NCBI RefSeq assembly: GCF_023896955.1
Contig: NZ_JAMHIW010000011.1
Coordinates: 123,816 to 187,815 of the forward strand
Length of the DNA stretch: 64,000 nt
Source of the DNA: Micromonospora sp. RHAY321
GTDB taxonomy: Bacteria > Actinomycetota > Actinomycetes > Mycobacteriales > Micromonosporaceae
Direction: 5' to 3'
Positions 34,027 to 45,381 of this stretch are shown piece after piece. Both the position numbers and the translations under genes were made by a program. Position 1 is the stretch's first letter. Each line of letters begins with the position of its first letter. The notes under the pieces were generated by a model. That model was not told the DNA's origin. It did not search any database and saw nothing but the letters and a program-made list of their open reading frames with translations.

Positions 34027-36237
34027 TCAGCGCGGATAGACCACGAACTTGGGCGCCGAGCCGCCGGTGGACGGGGGTACACGGTAGTGACGCAGCGTGA
34101 ACTGCATCATGTCGCGGAACGCCGGCTGAGCGGCGGCGGCACCCCCACCGCCGGGCGCGTACACGAAGACCGCGATCACGTACCGGGGCTTCTCCGCGGG
34201 CGCCATCCCGATGAAGGAGGACACCTCGCCGGGCTGCTTCTTGCCGTCCACCAACCGCCAGCCGGTGCCGGTCTTGCCGGCGACCCGGTAGCCGGGGACG
34301 GCGGCGGTCACGCCGGTGGCGTCCTCGACCGTGGTGACCGCCTCCAGCATGTGGCGCAGCGCCGCCGCGTTCTGCGGGCTGAGCACCGAGCGGGTCACCG
34401 GGGCCGGCGCGGGAGTGACCTTGCCGTCCGGGCCGATCGTCTCCTTGAGCAGGTGCGGCTGGACGTAGGTGCCGTCGTTGGCGATCGCCGCGTAGGCGGC
34501 CGCCATCTGCAGCGGGGTCGCGTCGACGCTGTGCCCGATCGGCACCGACCCTTCCGAGGACTCGCTCCACTCCTCGGCCGGCAACAGCCGTCCGCTGGCC
34601 TCGCCGGGCATCCCCTCGCCGGTGGGCTGGCCGAGCCCGAACCGCTTCTGGTAGTCGATCAACCGGTCCCGGCCGAGCCGGTCGGCGATCGTGATCGTGC
34701 CGACGTTCGACGAGTAGGCGAGCATCCCGGGCACGCTCATCCGCCGGCCGTTGGCCTGGTGGGTGTCGGAGAACCAGGTGTCGCCCTTCTTGATGCTGTT
34801 CGCGATGGGCAGCGTGGTGTCCGGGGTGATCACCCCCTCCTGGAGCGCCGCGCCGAAGGTGATGGCCTTGTGCACCGACCCGGGGTCGACCACGAAGCTG
34901 GTCGCCGCGTCCTCCCGGGCGACCGGGTCGCTGGGGATCGGCTTCGCCGCGTCGTAGGTGGGATGGCTGGCCTGGGCCAGCACGTCACCGGTGGGCACGT
35001 CGATGATCACCGCCGCCGCGGTGCTGCCCGGGTGCGTGGCCAACGCCGCCTTCATGATCTGCTGGGTACGGAACTGCAGGTCACGGTCGATGGTGAGCTT
35101 CATCGAGCTGCCCGGCTTGGCCGGCGTCGTCTTGCTGTAGCCGCCCGGGATCGGCGCCGCGAGGTCACCGAGGCCGGCCTCGTACACCCGCCTGCCGTCC
35201 TGCCCGGCGAGCAACTCGTCGTAGCGGGCCTCCAGCCCCTCCAGCCCGTCCATGTCCTGGCTGGTGAAGCCGATCAGGTTGGCCGCGAGGTCACCGCCGG
35301 GCACCTCCCGGCGCTCGTCGCGGTGCACCCCGATGCCGGGCAGCTCCAGCGCCATCACCTGCTTGGCCGTCTGGATCTCCACCCCCCGGGCCAGGTACTC
35401 GAACCGGGACGGGACGCCGTTCTCCAGCTTGCGGGGCTTCATCAGCTCGGTGAGCTTCGACACCGGGATGCCGAGCAGCGGGGAGAGTGCCTTCGCGGTG
35501 GCGGCCCCGTCCTTGATCTCGGTCGGGTCGACGAACACGTACCGCGCCTCGACGCTGTGCGCCAGCGGTTCGCCCTTGAAGTCGTAGATCGCGCCGCGCG
35601 GCGCGGGCAGTTCGACCGTGCGGGTCCGGTCGGCGACGCCGCCGCCGGCGTACGCCGGGGTGTCCACCGCCTGGAGGAAGATCAGCCGGATACCGATGGC
35701 GGCGAACAGCGCCAGGGTGAGGGCGGTGCCCAGTCGCAGCCGCAGCCGGGGGTCGGCCAGCTTCGGCGGGCGTGGCGGCTTGCGCGACGGCCGGCGGGCC
35801 GCCGGACGGTCGGCGCGGCGCGGCGCACGCGGCGTGGTCCGGCGACGCGGCGGCGGCTCGTCGTCGCCCGGGCCGCGTGGGGTACGCGGCGCGACGGTGC
35901 GCACGACCCCGCCACGCCCGGCCGCCGGGGAGTCCCGTCGGCCGGCCCGGGCGGCCGCGGCACGACCGCCGTCGAGCACCTGCAACGCCGGCCGGAACGG
36001 GTCGCCGGACCGGGTGCTGCGCGGGGTACGCCGCTGCTCGGCGCCCCCGCTGCGCGCCGGTGTGCCGCGCTCCTCGCGAACCGTCCGGCCCCGGGGGGTG
36101 TACGCCCGGGCGCCGGAGATGCCGCCGATACCCGGCTCGTCGGTGCGCGACTCCCCGTCGACGGGCCCGCTGTCACGCGAAGAACCGCGCCGGGACCCCG
36201 TGGGGTTCCGGCGCGGCTCGTCCGACCTCGGTGGCAC
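34027..36237 (-). CDS. ftsI: Class B penicillin-binding protein, FtsI/PBP3 type
   Basis: 736 residues, septal transpeptidase. The first ~165 residues are a disordered Arg/Pro-rich cytoplasmic tail, then one TM helix (~168-190), the PBP dimer domain (PAPRGAIYDFKGEPLAHSV) and the transpeptidase domain. Catalytic motifs are S454-V-H-K457 (DPGSVHK; most relatives have STFK), S509-S-N511, and K655-T-G657 (AGKTGTGW). GTG start two bases after the ftsL-like stop. Confidence 0.95.
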   Translation of the reverse strand: MPPRSDEPRRNPTGSRRGSSRDSGPVDGESRTDEPGIGGISGARAYTPRGRTVREERGTPARSGGAEQRRTPRSTRSGDPFRPALQVLDGGRAAAARAGRRDSPAAGRGGVVRTVAPRTPRGPGDDEPPPRRRTTPRAPRRADRPAARRPSRKPPRPPKLADPRLRLRLGTALTLALFAAIGIRLIFLQAVDTPAYAGGGVADRTRTVELPAPRGAIYDFKGEPLAHSVEARYVFVDPTEIKDGAATAKALSPLLGIPVSKLTELMKPRKLENGVPSRFEYLARGVEIQTAKQVMALELPGIGVHRDERREVPGGDLAANLIGFTSQDMDGLEGLEARYDELLAGQDGRRVYEAGLGDLAAPIPGGYSKTTPAKPGSSMKLTIDRDLQFRTQQIMKAALATHPGSTAAAVIIDVPTGDVLAQASHPTYDAAKPIPSDPVAREDAATSFVVDPGSVHKAITFGAALQEGVITPDTTLPIANSIKKGDTWFSDTHQANGRRMSVPGMLAYSSNVGTITIADRLGRDRLIDYQKRFGLGQPTGEGMPGEASGRLLPAEEWSESSEGSVPIGHSVDATPLQMAAAYAAIANDGTYVQPHLLKETIGPDGKVTPAPAPVTRSVLSPQNAAALRHMLEAVTTVEDATGVTAAVPGYRVAGKTGTGWRLVDGKKQPGEVSSFIGMAPAEKPRYVIAVFVYAPGGGGAAAAQPAFRDMMQFTLRHYRVPPSTGGSAPKFVVYPR

Positions 36238-36239
36238 GG

Positions 36240-36851
36240 TCAGCCTCCCGCACCCTGCTGGCTGGTCACCGACGGCTCACCCGTCGCCGGCTTCGGCACG
36301 CCGAGCGGCAGCTTGCCGTCCGGCAGCCGGACGTACCCCGGCTCGCCCGCGTCCACCAGACCCAGCCGGCGCGCCTCGGCGGTCAGGTTGCCCGGTGCCT
36401 CGGCGTCGGCGATCTGCTTGTCCAGCTGCTGCTTCTCCAGGTCCAGCCGGGCCTGCTGCTGCTGCAGCTTCTCCAGCCGGAACGCGTTCTCATTGATCTT
36501 GGTGTTGACCGCCAGGATGCCCAGCACCCCACCGACCACCAGCACCACGATCAGCGCCGCGAACGGCGCGCGCGGCACCGAGACCGGCGGCGGCGGTGCG
36601 ACCCGCAGCCGCGGCGGACGAGCGCTCGCCGCGACGCCGGCCTTCTCGGCCGGCCGCAGCGCGGCGGTGCCCTGGGTGGCGAACTCGCGCGCCCCCCGGG
36701 CGCGAGCCTCCCCCTGCTGCTTCACTCGATCGATGCGTGGCGTACCGTTCCCCACGCGCGTGGCCCGCTCCGCCGCGGTCCGGCCCCCCGACCGCGGTGC
36801 GCGCTGCCCGCCGCCGGTGACGTCCCGGCGGTCGCGCTTGTCAATGTTCAT
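36240..36851 (-). CDS. FtsL-like divisome protein
   Basis: 203 residues. A basic ~95-residue cytoplasmic tail, one TM helix (APFAALIVVLVVGGVLGILAVN), then a leucine/glutamine-rich coiled coil (ENAFRLEKLQQQQARLDLEKQQLDKQI) and a short tail with AEARRLGLVDAGEPGYVRLPDG. This topology and the position between rsmH and ftsI are those of FtsL, although sequence similarity in the family is weak. Confidence 0.85.
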   Translation of the reverse strand: MNIDKRDRRDVTGGGQRAPRSGGRTAAERATRVGNGTPRIDRVKQQGEARARGAREFATQGTAALRPAEKAGVAASARPPRLRVAPPPPVSVPRAPFAALIVVLVVGGVLGILAVNTKINENAFRLEKLQQQQARLDLEKQQLDKQIADAEAPGNLTAEARRLGLVDAGEPGYVRLPDGKLPLGVPKPATGEPSVTSQQGAGG

Positions 36852-36910
36852 GTCCCCTCCCCCTCAACGTCCGTCCCTCTACCGTCCCGGCACCGCTGAC
36901 CCCCCACGGA

Positions 36911-37951
36911 TCACGCGGAACCGGTGCCCGGTTGGTGCATCCCCTTCACCCGTCGGCGGGACCGTTCGCGGTCGGCCCGCCCCTGCTCTGCCGCGTTCGG
37001 GTCGAGTCGTTCCGCGGCCCGCAGCCGCACCGAAGCGGCTCGCGGGTTCGCGGCGACCTCCACCTCCCCGGCCAGTTCGGCGCCCCGGCTGAGCAGCCGG
37101 AACGTCGGACCGGACCCGGGCAGTTCGACCGGGAGGTCGACCGGGCCCTTACTGCGGACCCGGTCCGCGAGCGCCGCCTTGGTGAGCCGGTCCTCCAACG
37201 AGTGGTAGGACAGGACCACCATGCGACCGCCCACGGTCAGTGCGTCGAGCGCGGATGGCAGCGCTGTCTCCAGCGCTGCCAGCTCTTTGTTTACCTCGAT
37301 CCGTAAAGCCTGAAACGTTCTCTTTGCCGGGTGTCCGCCCGTTCGTCGGGCTGGCGCCGGAATGGAGTCCCGAACCAGCTCCGCCAGCCGCGCGGACGAG
37401 GTGATCCGGGCGCGTTCCCGCTCCCGGATGATCGCCGAGGCGATCCGGCCGGCGAACTTCTCCTCGCCGTAGACCCGCAACACCCGGGCCAGGTCCGGAT
37501 GCCCGTAGGTGTTGACCACCTCCTCGGCGGTCACCCCCCGGGTCTGGTCCATCCGCATGTCCAGGGGCGCGTCCTGGGCGTACGCGAACCCGCGGTCGGG
37601 CGCGTCCAACTGCAGCGACGAGACACCCAGGTCGAACAGGATCCCGTCGATGCCCGGATAACCCAGACGGTCGAGGACCTCGGGCAGCTCGTCGTAGACG
37701 GCGTGCTCCAGGTGCACCCGGTCGGCGAACCGGGCCAACCGGACCCGCGCGTGGGCGAGTGCCTCGGTGTCCCGGTCGAGCCCGATCAGGACCGTCTCCG
37801 GGTGCGCCTCGAGCACCGCCTCGGCGTGCCCGCCAAGGCCGAGTGTCGCGTCCACGTGGACCGTCCGGCCGCCTCGACCCAGCGCGGGGGCCAGCAGCTC
37901 GAGACACCGCTCGAGCAGCACCGGCACGTGCGTGCCGCGCAGCTCCCCCAT
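36911..37951 (-). CDS. rsmH: 16S rRNA (cytosine-1402-N4)-methyltransferase RsmH
   Basis: 346 residues from the ATG at 37951, which has GGGGG five bases upstream and gives the typical MGELRGTHVPVLLERCLELL. SAM-binding motif DATLGLGGHAEAVL, then GILFDLGVSSLQLD, FAYAQDAPLDMRMD and the C-terminal VLSYHSLEDRLTK. Methylates C1402 of 16S rRNA; conserved second in dcw clusters. An upstream in-frame ATG at 37987 is possible. Confidence 0.95.
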   Translation of the reverse strand: MGELRGTHVPVLLERCLELLAPALGRGGRTVHVDATLGLGGHAEAVLEAHPETVLIGLDRDTEALAHARVRLARFADRVHLEHAVYDELPEVLDRLGYPGIDGILFDLGVSSLQLDAPDRGFAYAQDAPLDMRMDQTRGVTAEEVVNTYGHPDLARVLRVYGEEKFAGRIASAIIRERERARITSSARLAELVRDSIPAPARRTGGHPAKRTFQALRIEVNKELAALETALPSALDALTVGGRMVVLSYHSLEDRLTKAALADRVRSKGPVDLPVELPGSGPTFRLLSRGAELAGEVEVAANPRAASVRLRAAERLDPNAAEQGRADRERSRRRVKGMHQPGTGSA

Positions 37952-38155
37952 GTTGACCCCCACTGGTTGAAACGTCCGTTCGCTCATGCGCCTGTCGTCA
38001 GGCGACGCTGCCGTCATACCGCCAGATCCCCATCCGCTCCCGCCGGTCACCGGGCTCCCGCCCGATGACTGGATCGTGCGCCTGGCACCGGGGAAGGGAT
38101 GCCAGGAACTCGAAAGCGGCTGGAGATCTCGCAGTACGTCGGGCGTCGTTCCGCC
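37952..38155. other. mraZ-rsmH intergenic region
   Basis: 204 bases; no further ORF or clear promoter seen. In-frame alternatives for the rsmH start (37987, 38017) lie in it. Confidence 0.5.
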
Positions 38156-38587
38156 CTACAGACCGCCGGGCAGCACCCCCTCCTCGATGTCGGCGAAGTC
38201 GTCTTCGCTCTCGGCGAGGTAGGTCTCCCAGGCGACCTTGTCCCAGATCTCCACCCGCGTGCTCGCGCCGATGACCACCAGATCGCGATCCAACGCGGCA
38301 TACTCCCGCAGGTGGGCCGGGATGGTCACCCGGCCCTGCTTGTCCGGAACCTCGTCGTGCGCGCTGGCGAAGAAGACCCGGCTGTAGGCCCGGGCCGCCT
38401 TGTGCGTCATCGGCTGCGCGCGCAACTGCTCCGCGATCCGCTGGAACTCGGGGGTCGGGAAGACGTAGAGGCAACGATCCTGCCCTTTGGTGACCACGAC
38501 ACCCCCCGCCAGCTCATCCCGGAACTTCGCCGGAAGGATCAACCGGCCTTTGTCGTCCAGGCGTGGAGTGTGGGTGCCGAGAAACAC
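38156..38587 (-). CDS. mraZ: Transcriptional regulator MraZ
   Basis: 143 residues, two SpoVT-AbrB repeats: FLGTHTPRLDDKGRLILPAKFRDEL and EVPDKQGRVTIPAHLREYAAL, both with the D-x-KGR / DKQGR-IP signature. MraZ represses the dcw operon by binding direct repeats upstream of its own gene. GTG start with GAGGGGG nine bases upstream. Gap to rsmH is 204 bases. Confidence 0.96.
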   Translation of the reverse strand: MFLGTHTPRLDDKGRLILPAKFRDELAGGVVVTKGQDRCLYVFPTPEFQRIAEQLRAQPMTHKAARAYSRVFFASAHDEVPDKQGRVTIPAHLREYAALDRDLVVIGASTRVEIWDKVAWETYLAESEDDFADIEEGVLPGGL

Positions 38588-38671
38588 CGGCCCTACCCCC
38601 TCGCCCTTGAACGGCGTTCGCGGCGCCGCTGACCCCCCGGGCCGGTGAGCCCTCCCGGCCTCACCATTGGT

Positions 38672-38697
38672 CCCCACTCTACTCCACTTCCCTCCAC
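38672..38697 (-). promoter_or_regulatory. Three MraZ boxes at 10-bp period
   Basis: On the minus strand GTGGAG (38692-38697), GTGGAG (38682-38687) and GTGGGG (38672-38677) begin exactly 10 bases apart. This is the TGGRN direct-repeat pattern bound by the ring-shaped MraZ in E. coli. The boxes sit over the predicted mraZ promoter, consistent with autorepression. Confidence 0.75.
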
Positions 38698-38703
38698 CTG
38701 CAA
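38676..38703 (-). promoter_or_regulatory. mraZ/dcw promoter
   Basis: -35 TTGCAG (38698-38703) and -10 TAGAGT (38676-38681), 16 bases apart, overlapped by the MraZ boxes. The predicted leader to the mraZ GTG is about 80 bases. Confidence 0.55.
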
Positions 38704-38759
38704 CCAGAATCGCCCGCGTGGCGCGTCCGACCCGGGAGCAAAACAGCACGTCACAGGGG

Positions 38760-38775
38760 GTGGAGCGGAGTGGAG
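38760..38775 (+). promoter_or_regulatory. Second pair of MraZ-like boxes, opposite orientation
   Basis: GTGGAG at 38760-38765 and 38770-38775 on the plus strand, again with a 10-bp period. It faces murT but is ~140 bases from the murT -10 box, so it may be an auxiliary site for loop formation or chance in a purine-rich stretch. Confidence 0.35.
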
Positions 38776-38914
38776 GGCTACGGCGACCGCCCGGCGTGGT
38801 CCGCTTTCCGACATAGATCGACTCCGTCCGGGGGAAGCGGACGTGGCCGCGCGCGCGGGCACCACGGCCGAACGGTTCGCCGTCGGCGGCGATCTGGTGG
38901 GGTGCGCGGTCCGG

Positions 38915-38920
38915 TAACCT
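38915..38920 (+). promoter_or_regulatory. -10 element TAACCT of murT (leaderless)
   Basis: TAACCT is followed by CGCTCGC and the murT GTG at 38928, with no Shine-Dalgarno sequence. Confidence 0.5.
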
Positions 38921-38927
38921 CGCTCGC

Positions 38928-40190
38928 GTGACGGACGCGAAAATGCCCCTACGGGCCAAGGTGGCCAGCTCCGTGTCACGGACCGCCGCGGCGCTCTCGC
39001 GGGCGGCCGGGCGCGGCGACGGTTCGGTGATCGGCGGCTGGATCGGCCTGAAGATCGACCCGGACCTGCTGGCCCACCTGTCGGCCGGACGCGCCATCGC
39101 GCTCGTCTCCGGCACCAACGGCAAGACCACCACGACCCGCCTGACCGCCGCGGCGGTCGGCGTGCTCGGGCGGGTCGCCACCAACTCCTTCGGCGCCAAC
39201 ATGCCCACCGGGCACACCTCGGCGCTGGCCAAGGCCGGCAGCACCCCGTACGCGGTGCTGGAGGTCGACGAGCACTACCTCGCCCAGGTGCTGGAGGCGA
39301 CCGAGCCGCACGTGGTCGCGCTGCTGAACCTCTCCCGCGACCAGCTCGACCGGGCCAAGGAGGTCGCCATGATGGCGCAGCTCTGGCGCGCGGCGCTGGT
39401 CCGGCACACCGACGTGCGGGTGGTGGCCAACGCCGACGACCCGATGGTGGTCTGGGCCGCCACCCCGCCGGCCGACCCCGCCCGCGGCATCAACCCGCCG
39501 CACGTGACCTGGTTCAGCGCCGGCCAGCGCTGGCACGACGACTCCTGGGTCTGCCCCGAGTGCGGCTCCACCATCCAGCGCAACGGCGACCAGTGGTGGT
39601 GCACCGGCTGCGCGCTGCGCCGGCCGGATCCGCAGTGGGTCGTCGAGGACGAGGGCGTGCTCGACCCGACCGGCGCCTGGCACAAGGTGTCCCTCCAGCT
39701 ACCCGGCAAGGTCAACGTGGGCAACGCGGCGACCGCGCTTGCCGTGGCCGCCGAGTTCGGTGTACGCCCCGTCGACGCGGTGTCCCGCCTCGGCATCGTC
39801 ACCTCGGTGGCCGGCCGCTACGCGCAGGTGGACAAGGACGGGCGCAACATCCGGCTGCTGCTGGCCAAGAACCCGGCCAGCTGGTTGGAGGCCTTCGACA
39901 TGGCCGACGACGCGCCGACCCTGCTCTCCATCAACGCCCGCGACCCCGACGGGCTGGACACCTCCTGGCTCTTCGACGTCGACTTCGCCCCGCTGCGTGG
40001 CCGGCAGGTGTTGATCACCGGCGACCGGGCGTACGACCTGGCGGTCCGCCTGGACGTCAACGACGTGCCTTTCCAGCACGTCCGCACATTCGAGGACGCC
40101 ATCCGGTCGGTCCCGCCCGGGCGGCTGGAGGTCATCGCGAACTACACCGCGTTCCAGGACATCCGAGCGGAGTTGGACCGTGTCAACTGA
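38928..40190 (+). CDS. murT: Lipid II isoglutaminyl synthase, MurT subunit
   Basis: 420 residues, Mur-ligase-like ATPase. P-loop SGTNGKTTTTRL (62-72), LEVDEHYLAQVL, and a zinc ribbon with C209/C212 and C225/C228 (WVCPECGS, WWCTGCAL) that marks MurT. The C-terminal DUF1727 domain ends NYTAFQDIRAELDRVN. With GatD it amidates the alpha-carboxyl of D-Glu in the stem peptide of lipid II. The gene overlaps gatD by 11 bases and is divergent from the dcw cluster. Confidence 0.94.
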   Translation: MTDAKMPLRAKVASSVSRTAAALSRAAGRGDGSVIGGWIGLKIDPDLLAHLSAGRAIALVSGTNGKTTTTRLTAAAVGVLGRVATNSFGANMPTGHTSALAKAGSTPYAVLEVDEHYLAQVLEATEPHVVALLNLSRDQLDRAKEVAMMAQLWRAALVRHTDVRVVANADDPMVVWAATPPADPARGINPPHVTWFSAGQRWHDDSWVCPECGSTIQRNGDQWWCTGCALRRPDPQWVVEDEGVLDPTGAWHKVSLQLPGKVNVGNAATALAVAAEFGVRPVDAVSRLGIVTSVAGRYAQVDKDGRNIRLLLAKNPASWLEAFDMADDAPTLLSINARDPDGLDTSWLFDVDFAPLRGRQVLITGDRAYDLAVRLDVNDVPFQHVRTFEDAIRSVPPGRLEVIANYTAFQDIRAELDRVN

Positions 40191-40899
40191 GAGCCTGCGC
40201 ATCGTCTGGATCTACCCCGACCTGCTCTCCACCTACGGCGACCGGGGCAACGCGCTGATCCTCGCCCGGCGGGCCCGCCAGCGCGGCATGCCGGTCGAGG
40301 TCATGGAGGTCCGCTCCGACCAGCGGCTGCCCGCGACCGCCGACATCTACCTGGTGGGCGGCGGCGAGGACGGTCCGCAGGCGCTGGGCGCGCAGCGGCT
40401 GATCGCCGACGGCGGGCTGCACCGGGCCGTCGCCCAGGGCTCGGTGGTGTTCGGCGTCTGCGCCGGCTACCAGCTGCTCGGCATGTCCTTCTTCGCCAAG
40501 GGTGTGCAGTGCCGCGGCCTGGAGCTGCTCGACCTGCAGTCCGACCGGGGTCCGAGCCGTGCCGTCGGCGAGCTGGCCGGCGAGATCGACCCCCGGCTGG
40601 GCCTGCCCGCGCTGACCGGCTTCGAGAACCACGGCGGCCGCACCCACCTCGGCCCCGAGGTCTCCCCGCTGGCGCGGGTCAGCGCCGGGGTGGGCAACGA
40701 CGGCTCCACCGAGGGTGCCTGGCGGGGCAAGCTGCTCGGCACCTACTCGCACGGTCCCGCGCTGGCCCGCAACCCGGCTCTCGCCGATCTTCTGCTGCGT
40801 TGGGCCACCGGGGCGCACCAGCTCCCGCCGCTGGACGACACCTGGTCGGACCGGCTCCGGAGCGAGCGTCGCGCCGCCGTGGCCGCCGCCCGGGCATGA
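40180..40899 (+). CDS. gatD: Lipid II isoglutaminyl synthase, glutaminase subunit GatD
   Basis: 239 residues, class I-like glutamine amidotransferase of the CobB/CobQ type. The nucleophile is C94 in VVFGVCAGYQLLG and the histidine is H191 in LLGTYSHGPALARNP. Supplies ammonia to MurT. Start GTG at 40180 within the end of murT; stop overlaps the next ATG (ATGA, 40896-40899). Confidence 0.94.
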   Translation: MSTESLRIVWIYPDLLSTYGDRGNALILARRARQRGMPVEVMEVRSDQRLPATADIYLVGGGEDGPQALGAQRLIADGGLHRAVAQGSVVFGVCAGYQLLGMSFFAKGVQCRGLELLDLQSDRGPSRAVGELAGEIDPRLGLPALTGFENHGGRTHLGPEVSPLARVSAGVGNDGSTEGAWRGKLLGTYSHGPALARNPALADLLLRWATGAHQLPPLDDTWSDRLRSERRAAVAAARA

Positions 40900-41579
40900 T
40901 CCCTGCCGTCCGGCGGCTGTTCCGGCAGCCGTCGGCCGCGCGGTTCACCCTGCTCGTGCTGCTGATCGGCGGCTGCGCGCTGCTGCTGCTCCTGGTGCCC
41001 CGACCGGACCCCGAGCAGCTGCCGCGACTGGCCGACCGGTTGGGCGATCTCGCCCCGGTGGCGGCGATCCTCGGCGGTGCGCTGCTGCTGGTGGCGTTGG
41101 TCCCCCGGACCTTCATCACGCTCGCCTCGGGTGCCATCTTCGGCCCGCTGGAGGGCGCCGCGTACGCCCTGGGCGCCGCGCTGGTGGCGGCGGCGATCGG
41201 CTTCACGGTCGGTCGGCTGCTCGGCCGGGAGTTCGTGGCCGAGCGGGTCCGCGGTCGGCTGGCCCGGCTCGACGGCTGGTTCGCCCGGCAGAGCGTGCTG
41301 GGCGTGGTCACCGTCCGGCTGCTGCCGATCGCCGGCTTCGGGCTGGTCAGCTACGGCTACGGCACCACCGCCGCCCGGGTGCTGCCGTTCCTGGCCGGCA
41401 GCGTGATCGCCTCCGCGCCGACCGCCTTCGGCTACGCCGCGATCGGGGCGGCCGTCAGCTCGCCCGGCCACATCAACTGGTACGCCGCCGCCCCGGCCAG
41501 CCTCGGCCTGATCGCCAGCGTCGTCCTGATCCACCAGTGGTGGCGCGCCGAGCGGCGCCGCCGGTCGATGCCGGTCTGA
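40896..41579 (+). CDS. TVP38/TMEM64 (DedA-like) membrane protein
   Basis: 227 residues with five to six hydrophobic segments. The family region LVPRTFITLASGAIFGPLEGAAYALGAALVAAAIGFTVGRLLGREFV and VVTVRLLPIAGFGLVSYGYG is the VTT domain, including the re-entrant motif and conserved arginine. The superfamily is linked to scrambling or flipping of lipids such as undecaprenyl phosphate, which would fit next to cell-wall genes (inference). Translationally coupled to gatD. Confidence 0.85.
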   Translation: MIPAVRRLFRQPSAARFTLLVLLIGGCALLLLLVPRPDPEQLPRLADRLGDLAPVAAILGGALLLVALVPRTFITLASGAIFGPLEGAAYALGAALVAAAIGFTVGRLLGREFVAERVRGRLARLDGWFARQSVLGVVTVRLLPIAGFGLVSYGYGTTAARVLPFLAGSVIASAPTAFGYAAIGAAVSSPGHINWYAAAPASLGLIASVVLIHQWWRAERRRRSMPV

Positions 41580-41581
41580 GG

Positions 41582-42367
41582 ATGACCGAGTCGACCGACC
41601 TGACCGGCGAGGAGCGACTCGCCGGCGGCTTCATCGCCGACGTGGTCCGGATCGGTGACACGGTACGACGTACCGCACCGGCCAACCTGGACTTCGTCGG
41701 CGCGCTCCTGGACCACCTGGCCGCGGTGGGCGCGGACATCGCCCCCCGGCACCTGGGTGTCGACGCCCTTGGCCGGCAGATGCTCAGCCACGTGCAGGGG
41801 CGGGTGCCGTGGCGGGAGCGGGAGGACGAGAGCTTCTTCGCCGACCCGGCCCTGGTGCGGCTGGCCGAGCTGATCCGGCGGCTGCACGACGCGTGTGCGG
41901 GCACCGCGCTGGCCGGCGACGCCGAGACGGTCTGCCACCGCGACCTGTCACCGAAGAACACGGTCTACCGGGACTTCCCCTCCGGTCCCCTGCCGGTGGC
42001 CTTCCTGGACTGGGACCTGGCCGCGCCGGGCCCCCGGATCGCCGACGTGGCGTTCGCCGGCTGGCACTGGGCCGCGTTGGGTGAGGGTGCCGACCCGGCC
42101 GAGGTGGGTCGGCGCTGCCGCGTGCTCTGCGACGCCTACGAGGCCGCGGCGACCGGACCGGACCCGGCGCCACTCGCCCGGGAGGAGTTGGTGGACGTGA
42201 TGCTCCACCAGATCGAGGACACCTGGCGGGGCATCGACGCGGGCGCCGACCGCGACGAGCCGGGGATGCGCCGGCTGCGCGACGGCGGCGCCGTCGAGGG
42301 AGTACGCCACTGGCAGGACTGGCTGCTCGCCCACCGCCGCACCGTGGTGACGGTGTTGACCGCCTGA
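41582..42367 (+). CDS. Aminoglycoside phosphotransferase (APH)-fold kinase
   Basis: 261 residues. The catalytic loop CHRDLSPKNTVYRDF and the DFG-equivalent LDWDLAAPGPRIADVAF are clear. The N-lobe is short, as in APH/choline-kinase-like proteins. Substrate is not identifiable; a resistance role cannot be inferred. The ATG follows the previous stop by two bases, so it is last in the murT operon, and it converges on leuS. Confidence 0.8.
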   Translation: MTESTDLTGEERLAGGFIADVVRIGDTVRRTAPANLDFVGALLDHLAAVGADIAPRHLGVDALGRQMLSHVQGRVPWREREDESFFADPALVRLAELIRRLHDACAGTALAGDAETVCHRDLSPKNTVYRDFPSGPLPVAFLDWDLAAPGPRIADVAFAGWHWAALGEGADPAEVGRRCRVLCDAYEAAATGPDPAPLAREELVDVMLHQIEDTWRGIDAGADRDEPGMRRLRDGGAVEGVRHWQDWLLAHRRTVVTVLTA

Positions 42368-42405
42368 GTCGGTGTGTCCCGCCGGACGGCGGATGCGCCA
42401 GTGAA

Positions 42406-42447
42406 CGTGATGACTCAGGGGCATATTCATACCCCTGAGTCATCACG
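42406..42447. terminator. Bidirectional terminator, perfect 16-bp palindrome
   Basis: Arms 42406-42421 and 42432-42447 are perfectly complementary with a 10-base AT-rich loop (CATATTCATA). It lies between the convergent ends of the APH-fold kinase gene and leuS and would act on both transcripts. Similar elements with this arm sequence appear, from memory, between convergent genes in Micromonospora; unverified. Confidence 0.8.
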
Positions 42448-42451
42448 CTCG

Positions 42452-45292
<2,841 letters not shown>

Positions 45293-45354
45293 CGTCTCTC
45301 CTCGCTTCGCTTCGCTTCGTCTCGGCACCGCCGGGCCGGGCCGGCGACGGGCAC

Positions 45355-45380
45355 AAAAATGCCCCTCACGCAGGAGGGGC
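45355..45380 (-). terminator. Intrinsic terminator in the leuS leader
   Basis: On the minus strand a 7-bp GC stem (45374-45380 with 45361-45367, six-base loop) is followed by A and five T (45355-45359). It is the only hairpin with a real U-tract I found in the window, and lies 62 bases before the leuS ATG, so it must be bypassed for leuS expression. Confidence 0.75.
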
Positions 45381-45381
45381 C

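Larger units (their letters stand above)
38588..38927. other. Divergent mraZ / murT regulatory region
   Basis: 340 bases between the start codons of mraZ and murT. It holds the mraZ promoter and MraZ boxes (38672-38703), a second oppositely oriented pair of box-like repeats (38760-38775) and the murT -10 box (38915-38920). No ORF is supported. Confidence 0.7.

Noticed and set aside
33820..37092. 1090-codon open frame opposite murE-ftsI-rsmH
   Set aside because: Antisense of three recognised dcw genes; no domain and a composition typical of shadow frames.
45293..45320. (GAAGC)n pentanucleotide run before leuS as a functional repeat
   Set aside because: Only three full units leading into the GAGGAG ribosome binding site; too short to call a separate element.
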